NCBI GenBank assembly: GCA_030049955.1
Contig: JASIJX010000498.1
Coordinates: 1 to 23,113 of the forward strand
Direction: 5' to 3'
DNA: 23,113 bases
Source of the DNA: Acidobacteriaceae bacterium
GTDB taxonomy: Bacteria > Acidobacteriota > Terriglobia > Terriglobales > Acidobacteriaceae
Shown here: positions 17,727 through 23,113 of the stretch, piece after piece
How the letters are laid out: each line of letters starts with the position of its first letter
Numbering within the stretch: the stretch's first letter is position 1
Made by a program: the position numbers and the translations under genes
Notes under the pieces: model-generated
What the model saw: the letters and a program-made list of their open reading frames with translations, nothing else
Databases searched by the model: none
What the model was told of the DNA's origin: nothing

Positions 17727-18206
17727 TTACCAGGGTTTGAGCTTCAAAACGTCAAAGCCCTTGTCGATAAAGCCTTGGAGCGCGCCGCCTTCTTCGGGGT
17801 TATAGCTCACCTTGATCTTGCTGTAGGCGAAGCTCACCGATTCCACTGGATTCTCCGACGAGCCCGAGTGCTGGATCGAGGTAATCAGGGCGTTTTCCAT
17901 GTGGATCTTGTAATAGTCCTGCTGGTCATCGCCCATGGGTTTGTCGTAGATGATATCGACTGTGGCCAGGTAATTGCCCGTCACGCAATCGTCAAAGAGC
18001 AGCGGAGACGTCTTGTCCACCACCTTCATGATGCTGACGTCGTGGAGGTTCGCGCGGCCAGAGCGGGCTTCGCCGCCGGAGGAGCCTACGCCAATTACCG
18101 CGGTCTGGGTAGCTCCGAAGCTGAACGAGAGAATATCGATGGCGTTCTGTTTGCTGGTGCTGGGGCCAGGACGGCCGTCGATGATCAAATACGCGTTAAC
18201 TGCCAT
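17727..18206 (-). CDS. hcp: T6SS tube protein Hcp (TssD)
   Basis: This 159-aa protein is an Hcp-family tube subunit. It has MAVNAYLIIDG at the start, IDILSFSFG (24-32), a glycine-rich loop, the long DQQDYYKIHMENALITSIQHSGSS strand region and a VSFAYSKIKVSYNP ending. Hcp hexamers stack into the inner tube and carry small effectors. The length is standard, with no C-terminal toxin extension. An AAGGAG ribosome-binding site lies 6 nt upstream of the ATG (complement of 18213-18218), one of the strongest in the operon, which fits the high demand for this protein. An 82-nt gap with a hairpin separates it from tssC. Confidence 0.96.
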   Translation of the reverse strand: MAVNAYLIIDGRPGPSTSKQNAIDILSFSFGATQTAVIGVGSSGGEARSGRANLHDVSIMKVVDKTSPLLFDDCVTGNYLATVDIIYDKPMGDDQQDYYKIHMENALITSIQHSGSSENPVESVSFAYSKIKVSYNPEEGGALQGFIDKGFDVLKLKPW

Positions 18207-18241
18207 TGCAATCTCCTTGGCTCAACTACAGCACGGTTTCA

Positions 18242-18264
18242 GGCGGCAGGAGCATCCAGCCGCC
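18242..18264 (-). promoter_or_regulatory. Hairpin in the tssC-hcp gap
   Basis: GGCGGC (18242-18247) and GCCGCC (18259-18264) form a perfect 6-bp GC-only stem around an 11-nt loop, 36 nt upstream of the hcp start. There is no following T-run on the transcribed strand, so it is not a standard intrinsic terminator. It may mark an RNA processing or stabilising site that lets hcp be expressed above its neighbours. This is only an inference from position. Confidence 0.3.
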
Positions 18265-18288
18265 CAGTAACAATCAGGCGTACTGCGT

Positions 18289-19782
18289 CTACTTTGCGGG
18301 TGCAGGAAGCTCCGCAACCAGGCGCAGAGAAACGGTGAGTTCGTCCAGTTGGAAGTGAGGACGCAGGAAAGCTACGGCGCGATACACGCCGGGTTTTCCG
18401 GGAACCTCGCTCACATCGATGCGGGCTTCGCGCAGTGGGCGCTCGGCTTTCGTCGCTGGCGAAGCGGAATCGTCTGGGGTGACATACTTCGTGATCCAGC
18501 GGTTCAGGAACCGCTCGGCCTCTTCGCGCGACATAAAGCTGCCGATCTTGTCGCGCATCATCGCCTTCAGATAATGCGCAAACCGGGAGACAGCCATGAT
18601 GTACGGGAGCTGCGTGGAGAGCCGGGCATTCGCATTGGCGGAATCGCTGTCATACGTCTTTGCCTTTTGACACGATTGCACGCTGAAAAACGCAGCGTAA
18701 TCTGTGCCCTTGCAGTGCACCAGGGGCACAAACCCAAGATCTGCCAGTTCCTTTTCGCGGCGATCTGTGATCGGAATCTCTGTGGGACACTTCAGTGCGA
18801 TATCACCTTCGTCGGTGGAGAAGGTATGAGTCGGCAAACCTTCCACCAGGCCGCCGCCTTCGACGCCGCGCATAGCCACGCACATGCCATACAGCGAGAA
18901 GGACTGGGTCATCTTCGTCCCAAGCGCATATGCGGCATTCATCCACAGGTACTTCGAGTGGTCGGTGCCGTCCACGTGCTCCTCGTAGCGGAACTCGTCT
19001 ATCGGCTTCGTGTCGGCGCCGTAGGGAAGCCGCCCTAACGTGCGCGGCAGCGCCAATGCCACGTAACGCGAGTCTTCGCTCTGGCGGAAACCCTTCCACT
19101 TGGCATACTCGGTGCTGTCGAAGATCTTGGCCAGATCGCGCGGAGCATCGAGCGATGTGAAGCTCTCAAGGTTCATCAGGTCAGGAGCTGCGGCGCTGAG
19201 GAACGGCGCGTGCGCTTGTGCGGCGATATGCGAAACCCCTTCCAGCAAAGCCATGTCTTCCGGATGCTTGCCGAATTCAAAGTCGCCGATCAATGCTCCG
19301 AACGGTGCGCCGCCGAAGACTCCATACTCTTCCTCGTAGACCTTCTTGAACAAGGCGCTCTGATCGAACTCGGGCGCCTTTTCGATATCGCGCAGCAACT
19401 CTTTCTTGGTGGTATTCAGCACCCGGATCTTGAGACCCACTCCGGTCTCGCTGTTGTCCATCAGATACTTCAGGCCGCGCCATGAGCCTTCCAGCTTCTG
19501 GAAAGAGGGATGGTGGAGGATCTCATTGAGCTGGATGGAGAGCAGGTGGTCAATCTGCGCAATGCGCGCATTGATCATCATCTCCGCGTCTTTAGCGATG
19601 GTCATCGAGCCTTCGAGGACCTGCGCCACAAACTCCTTGACCAGATCCTTGCCGCGCTCGCGGGCTGCAGCCTCCGCGCCGAACCGTCCCTGCTCGACGA
19701 TCTGTTCGAGAAGACTCGCCTCGCTGGATTCGACCGTTGCCGCCGCTGCAGCTGCTTGCTCGTTCAGTACGGTATCAGGCAT
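18289..19782 (-). CDS. tssC: T6SS sheath large subunit TssC
   Basis: This 497-aa protein is TssC (VipB), which with TssB forms the contractile sheath. Recognisable segments are HPSFQKLEGSWRGLKYLMDNSE, the GAPFGALIGDFEF loop, APFLSAAAPDLMNL, the RLPYGA motif in the RTLGRLPYGADTKP region, WMNAAYALGTKMTQSF, and a C-terminal FLRPHFQLDELTVSLRLVAELP that includes the strand interlocking neighbouring sheath subunits. The start at 19782 is chosen because AGGAGGAG (complement of 19786-19793) lies just upstream. The frame is open to 19863, but that extension lies wholly within tssB and is Arg/Ser-rich. With this start the gene overlaps tssB by 8 nt. Confidence 0.97.
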   Translation of the reverse strand: MPDTVLNEQAAAAAATVESSEASLLEQIVEQGRFGAEAAARERGKDLVKEFVAQVLEGSMTIAKDAEMMINARIAQIDHLLSIQLNEILHHPSFQKLEGSWRGLKYLMDNSETGVGLKIRVLNTTKKELLRDIEKAPEFDQSALFKKVYEEEYGVFGGAPFGALIGDFEFGKHPEDMALLEGVSHIAAQAHAPFLSAAAPDLMNLESFTSLDAPRDLAKIFDSTEYAKWKGFRQSEDSRYVALALPRTLGRLPYGADTKPIDEFRYEEHVDGTDHSKYLWMNAAYALGTKMTQSFSLYGMCVAMRGVEGGGLVEGLPTHTFSTDEGDIALKCPTEIPITDRREKELADLGFVPLVHCKGTDYAAFFSVQSCQKAKTYDSDSANANARLSTQLPYIMAVSRFAHYLKAMMRDKIGSFMSREEAERFLNRWITKYVTPDDSASPATKAERPLREARIDVSEVPGKPGVYRAVAFLRPHFQLDELTVSLRLVAELPAPAK

Positions 19783-20293
19783 TTTCTCCTCCTGTTCCGA
19801 TCTCGCCCTTGAGCTTTTCCAGCTTTTCCGTGTTGCCAACGGCTTCCAGCAGCAACTCCTCAAGCTTGTCGTTGCCCTGGAGCGATCCGCGCAGATCGCT
19901 GAGCCTGGTGCGCAGATCCAGGAGTTCCTTCAGCGGCTTCACCTGTTTGGCAACATTGCCGGGTTCAAAATCGTCCATCTTCCTGAACTTCAGGTCGATC
20001 TTGAGGTTGGGCGCATCGGCTTCGTCGCTCAGCTTGTTCTCGACCGAAAACGACAGGTGCGGCTTCATGCCTTCAAGCACGGTATCGAAATTGTCAGGAT
20101 TCACTTCGACGAACTTCCGTTCCTTAAGCTTGGGAAGCGGCTGTTCCGGGTTTCCGGTAAAGTCTCCGAGCACGCCGACGACAAATGGCAATTCCTTGAT
20201 TTCAATTGCGCCGCCCACTTCAACGTCATAGGTGATCTGCACCCGTGGCGGACGGACGCGATCCAGCTTGTGTTGAGCACTTTGTTTAGCCAT
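19775..20293 (-). CDS. tssB: T6SS sheath small subunit TssB
   Basis: This 172-aa protein is TssB (VipA), the partner of TssC in the sheath. It shows the conserved VRPPRVQITYDVEVGGAIE start (13-31), LPFVVGVLGDFTG (35-47), the KFVEVNPDNFDTVLEGMKP segment and a C-terminal helical region ending in LRGSLQGNDKLEELLLEAVGN. It is the first gene of the operon in transcription direction, with a GGAGGG ribosome-binding site 8-9 nt before the ATG and a roughly 330-nt divergent regulatory region upstream. It overlaps tssC by 8 nt, consistent with the equal amounts of the two proteins needed in the sheath. Confidence 0.97.
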   Translation of the reverse strand: MAKQSAQHKLDRVRPPRVQITYDVEVGGAIEIKELPFVVGVLGDFTGNPEQPLPKLKERKFVEVNPDNFDTVLEGMKPHLSFSVENKLSDEADAPNLKIDLKFRKMDDFEPGNVAKQVKPLKELLDLRTRLSDLRGSLQGNDKLEELLLEAVGNTEKLEKLKGEIGTGGENA

Positions 20294-20347
20294 AATTTGT
20301 CCCTCCGGCAGATTTGCCGACTTGTGTTCGACGGAAAACTTGCGGCG

Positions 20348-20371
20348 GCCCCATCGTTTTTTCGATGAGGC
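20348..20371 (-). promoter_or_regulatory. Leader hairpin upstream of tssB
   Basis: GCCCCATCG (20348-20356) and CGATGAGGC (20363-20371) form a 9-bp stem with one mismatch around a loop of six T on the plus strand, which would be six A in the tssB leader RNA. It sits 55-78 nt upstream of the tssB start, so it would be in the 5' untranslated region. It could affect mRNA stability or be a regulator site. No known riboswitch family is recognised. Confidence 0.35.
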
Positions 20372-20430
20372 GCTTTCTATGAAGGCGAAAAATGAAGGGC
20401 CCGGGTCCTGCTAAGACAAACGCAACTACG

Positions 20431-20476
20431 GCAGACGGAAAACGAACTTAGACCCACTACAAGGGGTTCCGTCTGC
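20431..20476. repeat. Perfect 10-bp inverted repeat upstream of tssB
   Basis: GCAGACGGAA (20431-20440) is exactly the reverse complement of TTCCGTCTGC (20467-20476), with a 26-nt spacer. It lies 20-66 nt downstream of the candidate -10 element, so it would fall in the tssB leader. It may be a split operator for a dimeric regulator or a long RNA hairpin. A 10-bp perfect match within 50 nt is unlikely by chance, but the function is unknown. Confidence 0.6.
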
Positions 20477-20496
20477 GCATTTCAGCTGCGTGTAAG

Positions 20497-20525
20497 TAGA
20501 TACCATAGTCGAATGTGCGGGTCAA
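20497..20525 (-). promoter_or_regulatory. Candidate sigma-70 promoter for the T6SS operon
   Basis: On the minus strand TTGACC (complement of 20520-20525) stands 17 nt before TATCTA (complement of 20497-20502). The -35 hexamer is one base from consensus; the -10 is weak (three of six). Transcription would start near 20490, giving a leader of about 195 nt before tssB. The spacing and orientation are right, but this is prediction by eye. A sigma-54 site of good quality was not seen. Confidence 0.35.
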
Positions 20526-20621
20526 GTGAATTAAAAAGTAGGTAGTGTCTCAGTTTGCCAGATTGGCGATTTCCTCTAGCGTCCATTGCTCCGCGGCGTG
20601 ATCCGGGATAAGGTGTGTGTC

Positions 20622-22133
20622 ATGCTCACACCACTTCCGGTCGACGACTGCAGAAGGATTCGCGCGTTTTTTCAGGAGGCGGGCTACACCGAACCGCACC
20701 TGCGAAAGCATCTCGGGGCGGCTGAGTTGCCGTCGCCCCGGCTTCGCAACCTGGCGAGGCTTCTGGACCGTACCTCGGAACCTTCTACGCTGAACGCATT
20801 GCTGCGATGGTTCTGGCTGGCGGTTCCTCAAAACGCGGCAGAGGCTGCCAGCCTCGTGCCCGGCAATATCCTTCAGTTGCTCCTCGAAGCTGGACTGCTG
20901 GTTGCGGCCGGAGATTCTCTCCATCCCTCGGTCATGCTTTTGCCGACCGACGAATTCCTGGTTGCAGCGGATCATCCCAGTGCAATAGAACGAAAGCAAG
21001 GGGAAATGGTGCTGTGGCCGAATCCCACCAGTAAATTCCTGGCGCGCTTTGCCGTGCGGCGGCACGCGCGCACAACCCTCGATCTGGGCACCGGCAGCGG
21101 CATCCTCAGTCTCTGGGCTGCGGCATTTAGCGACACGGTCGTCGCCACCGATCTGAACGAGCGCGCTGTCGATTGTGCCCGCTTCAATGCCCGGCTGAAT
21201 GGAATTGAAAACATTGAGGTTCTGGCTGGCGACCTGTTCAGTCCCGTGGACGGAAGGCGCTTTGACCTGATCCTTTCTAACCCACCCTTCTTCATCACTC
21301 CGCAGGCCGACTACATGTTCTGCGACAATCCGATGGAACTTGACGATCTATGCCGCATGCTGGTGCGGCAGGCGCCCGCGTACCTGAACGAGGGCGGCTA
21401 CCTTGAGATGCTCTGCGAATGGGCCCAGGTGAAGGGGCAGTCGTGGGAGGAGCGGTTGGCGGAGTGGCTCACGGGCACCGGCTGTGATGCCTGGGTGATG
21501 AAGGGCCTGACGCAGGATCCCGAGGAGTATGCCCAGCATCGCATCAGCGAAACCTCGCAAGACACCTCTCAGGATGCTGCAAGTTATCAAGGCTACATGG
21601 ATTACTATCGCCGGCGTGGCGTGGAGGCGATTCACGACGGGCTGATCGTGATGCGCCGGCGCGAGGGAAAAAATTTCATTCGCCTCGAGGAAGTGCCATC
21701 GAAGGCATCCGGCGTTCTGGGGGATTTGATCCTCGAAACCTTTGCCGCACATGATCTGTTGCGTGAGCACGAGAGCACCGCAGATTTGCTCAGTCTCCGC
21801 CTGCGGCTCTCCGAAAACGCGCGGCTGGAACAGATTGCCCGGCCTGGCCCGAACGGGTGGGCCGCTGAGTCACTAGTCTTGCGGCTGATCAACGGTTTTC
21901 CGTTTCAAGTCGACACTCAGCCTCTCGTTGCTGAGTTTCTGGTGATGTGTGACGGTAATAGAACGGTGCAAGAGGCGGTCGAACTGTTTTCTCGGAAGGT
22001 GGATGCACCCCTGGAAAAAGTCCAGCCGGAATGTGTAGCCATGTTGCGGAAACTGATTGAGCGTGGCTTTGTGGTGGCGGCACACGACCAAAATGCGTCC
22101 GAAGCGACATGTAAACCTGCGGGAATGAGATAA
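20622..22133 (+). CDS. Class I SAM-dependent methyltransferase (NPPF type)
   Basis: This 503-aa protein has a central Rossmann methyltransferase domain with motif I LDLGTGSG (153-160), the acidic residue of strand 2 (Asp177 in VATDLNERAVDCARFNARLNG) and the catalytic NPPF box (220-223 in FDLILSNPPFF). NPPF/NPPY enzymes methylate planar amino groups, such as the glutamine side chain in PrmB/PrmC or guanine N2 in RsmC. The N-terminal about 130 residues are helical with AFFQEAGYTEPHLRKHLG. The C-terminal about 150 residues (from about 360) look like a winged-helix-type module with GNRTVQEAVELFSRK. This three-part layout resembles large methyltransferases of unknown substrate known from actinobacteria. 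The start at 20622 follows an AAGGT element 7 nt upstream; an extension to 20586 is possible. It is divergent from the T6SS operon, with no evident functional link. Confidence 0.88.
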   Translation: MLTPLPVDDCRRIRAFFQEAGYTEPHLRKHLGAAELPSPRLRNLARLLDRTSEPSTLNALLRWFWLAVPQNAAEAASLVPGNILQLLLEAGLLVAAGDSLHPSVMLLPTDEFLVAADHPSAIERKQGEMVLWPNPTSKFLARFAVRRHARTTLDLGTGSGILSLWAAAFSDTVVATDLNERAVDCARFNARLNGIENIEVLAGDLFSPVDGRRFDLILSNPPFFITPQADYMFCDNPMELDDLCRMLVRQAPAYLNEGGYLEMLCEWAQVKGQSWEERLAEWLTGTGCDAWVMKGLTQDPEEYAQHRISETSQDTSQDAASYQGYMDYYRRRGVEAIHDGLIVMRRREGKNFIRLEEVPSKASGVLGDLILETFAAHDLLREHESTADLLSLRLRLSENARLEQIARPGPNGWAAESLVLRLINGFPFQVDTQPLVAEFLVMCDGNRTVQEAVELFSRKVDAPLEKVQPECVAMLRKLIERGFVVAAHDQNASEATCKPAGMR

Positions 22134-22161
22134 TTCGAAGCATCATTCCAGGGAGCAGAAC

Positions 22162-22443
22162 ATGCCAAAGCTGATAGGGAATCTTCGTATCACTGCGATA
22201 CCCGCCAGGGAAGGTGCACGGGCGCACTTCGAACTCGTCTTTCTGCCCTATGCTGGCCGCCTGAACACGCGGCCGGCGACAGCGAGTACCTACGATGACC
22301 TAGTAAGCCTGCTCCAGGAGTTGAAGTTCAGCGAGGACCAGGCCACGCAATGGGCCGGCAAGGCCAGATCGCAGGGAATTGTCTTGATCGACAGCTTCGA
22401 ACGGACCGACGCGCTGCTGCGCGAGAACGGGCTTCTGGCGTAG
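22162..22443 (+). CDS. Hypothetical 93-aa protein
   Basis: I do not recognise a family. The protein has mixed alpha/beta-like composition: an N-terminal strand-rich part (LIGNLRITAIPAREGARAHFELVFLPY) and a helical part with STYDDLVSLLQELKFSEDQATQWAGKARSQG, ending in LIDSFERTDALLRENGLLA. There is no signal peptide or membrane segment. The ATG is preceded by GGGAG 6 nt upstream, and the gene begins 28 nt after the methyltransferase stop, so the two are probably one transcript. The helix pattern (SEDQATQWAGKARSQGIVLI) suggests a small cytosolic folded domain. The coding call is likely; no function is assigned. Confidence 0.65.
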   Translation: MPKLIGNLRITAIPAREGARAHFELVFLPYAGRLNTRPATASTYDDLVSLLQELKFSEDQATQWAGKARSQGIVLIDSFERTDALLRENGLLA

Positions 22444-22501
22444 AAAACTTCAGAAATGCGCCGCTTTTCCGGGCAGCAGAAGCGACGCGGCCATCTCCAT
22501 C

Positions 22502-23113
22502 TCAATGTCCTTTCGGCTGGAACAGCAGCACCAGGAGGATTGCAATCAAGAGAAATGTGTTGACGATCAGCAGCAGAGGCACGATTGCATCGAACTTGCC
22601 TTTGGTTGCTGCTGGCGGAGGGGCAGGCGCAAGTTTGGGCGCTGGCGGCGCGGGCACCGCAATTGGAGGAATTTTGGGCGCCGCTGCCTGAGGAGCAGAA
22701 GCAGGTGGCGCGGGCGCCTTTACCGGGACTTGAACCGCGCCTTTGACCGGGATCTGTACCGGCGGTGCTGCTGGAACCTGCGGCGCTGCAGCCGGCTGCG
22801 CTGCACTCGGTGCGGAAGCGGACGGCGCGCTCGGGGAAGCGCCTGTTGCGCCAAGTGTCGAAATCATGCGCGTGAATTCCCCCGGACCCGAATCCAGACC
22901 GGAATCCGCTGGGGTAGCCGCCGGCGCGGCTGATATCGGTGGCGCGGGTACCGGCGCCGGCTCATGCCCAAGTTTCTGAATTAGCCGAGTAACGCCGCCG
23001 GGCTCGAGCGGCGGTTCCGCAGGATGAGCGGTGGGGCTGTGCCAGGAAGGCGCCGGGGCAGGCCGAAATGGCTCGGGCTCAGTCCGGGCAGAAGCAGCGG
23101 AAGAGCCGGTCGC
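22502..23113 (-). CDS. Pro/Ala-rich protein with repeated TR(M/L)I motif and C-terminal membrane anchor (5' end outside window)
   Basis: The frame is open from the right window edge (23113) to a TGA at 22502-22504, giving at least 203 residues. The N-terminal start is not in the window; an internal ATG at 22865 is unlikely to be the true start because it lies inside a repeat. Most of the sequence is Pro/Ala/Gly/Ser low complexity. Two 12-residue motifs stand out, PGGVTRLIQKLG (22967-23002) and PGEFTRMISTLG (22850-22885), spaced 39 codons apart. The last 30 residues hold one hydrophobic segment (IVPLLLIVNTFLLIAILLVLLF) followed by QPKGH, so the protein is predicted to be tail-anchored with a long flexible cytosolic part. 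It converges on the 93-aa gene. Function unknown; a T6SS role is only possible by proximity. Confidence 0.75.
   Translation of the reverse strand, partial: ATGSSAASARTEPEPFRPAPAPSWHSPTAHPAEPPLEPGGVTRLIQKLGHEPAPVPAPPISAAPAATPADSGLDSGPGEFTRMISTLGATGASPSAPSASAPSAAQPAAAPQVPAAPPVQIPVKGAVQVPVKAPAPPASAPQAAAPKIPPIAVPAPPAPKLAPAPPPAATKGKFDAIVPLLLIVNTFLLIAILLVLLFQPKGH

Larger units (their letters stand above)
20294..20621. other. Divergent intergenic region between tssB and the methyltransferase gene
   Basis: This 328-nt non-coding stretch separates the minus-strand T6SS operon from the plus-strand methyltransferase gene. It holds a candidate sigma-70-type promoter for tssB, a perfect 10-bp inverted repeat and a second hairpin, listed separately. 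Minus-strand open frames that cross its right part are shadows of the methyltransferase gene. Confidence 0.6.

Noticed and set aside
19783..19863. N-terminal extension of tssC by 27 codons
   Set aside because: Lies entirely within tssB, is Arg/Ser/Lys-rich, and a strong AGGAGGAG site supports the start at 19782.
22502..22867. Short version of the Pro/Ala-rich protein starting at the ATG at 22865
   Set aside because: The same frame stays open to the window edge and this Met is inside the second repeat motif, so the real start is upstream.
1..23113. CRISPR arrays, tRNA or rRNA genes, insertion sequences or attachment sites
   Set aside because: No regularly spaced repeats, no cloverleaf or rRNA-like sequence, and no transposase or integrase frame was seen.

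Overview
The window is dominated by one minus-strand type VI secretion system (T6SS) operon of 14 consecutive genes, from tssB (start at 20293) to a second tssK (stop at 3169). It covers about 17 kb with gaps mostly under 90 nt and many start/stop overlaps. The moderately GC-rich base composition, the SDR-rich flank, the VasJ-type TssA, the ImpE/TagJ protein and the small hypothetical proteins fit an environmental Gram-negative bacterium. Acidobacteriota is my best guess, but this is an impression from protein style: no rRNA or other marker gene is present to prove it.

Layout, left to right. 1-2128 (plus strand): the 3' end of an NAD-dependent epimerase-like gene, then two complete classical short-chain dehydrogenases/reductases, closed by a candidate hairpin terminator near 2180-2213. 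2129-2674: non-coding as far as I can see. 2675-2923 (minus): a small hypothetical protein. 3169-20293 (minus), given in transcription order from the right: tssB, tssC (sheath), hcp (inner tube), tagJ/impE, tssA (assembly cap), tssE, tssF, tssG (baseplate wedge), tssH/clpV (sheath-recycling ATPase), an L,D-transpeptidase-like protein, a small three-helix membrane protein, vgrG (spike), and two different full-length tssK genes in tandem. 20294-20621: a divergent regulatory region with a candidate promoter, a perfect 10-bp inverted repeat and a second hairpin. 20622-22133 (plus): a class I SAM-dependent methyltransferase, followed by a 93-aa hypothetical protein. 22502-23113 (minus, running off the window): a Pro/Ala-rich protein with a repeated PGxxTR(M/L)IxxLG motif and a C-terminal membrane anchor.

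The tail tube, sheath, baseplate, cap, recycling ATPase and spike are all encoded together. The membrane complex (TssJ, TssL, TssM), a PAAR tip protein and FHA/kinase regulators are absent from the window and would have to lie elsewhere.

The two points most worth attention are these. First, a YkuD-fold L,D-transpeptidase with no export signal is translationally coupled to a small membrane protein and sits between clpV and vgrG, which makes it a candidate peptidoglycan-targeting effector with its immunity partner. Second, the tssK gene is duplicated as two diverged, complete paralogues, which suggests a hetero-oligomeric baseplate adaptor.
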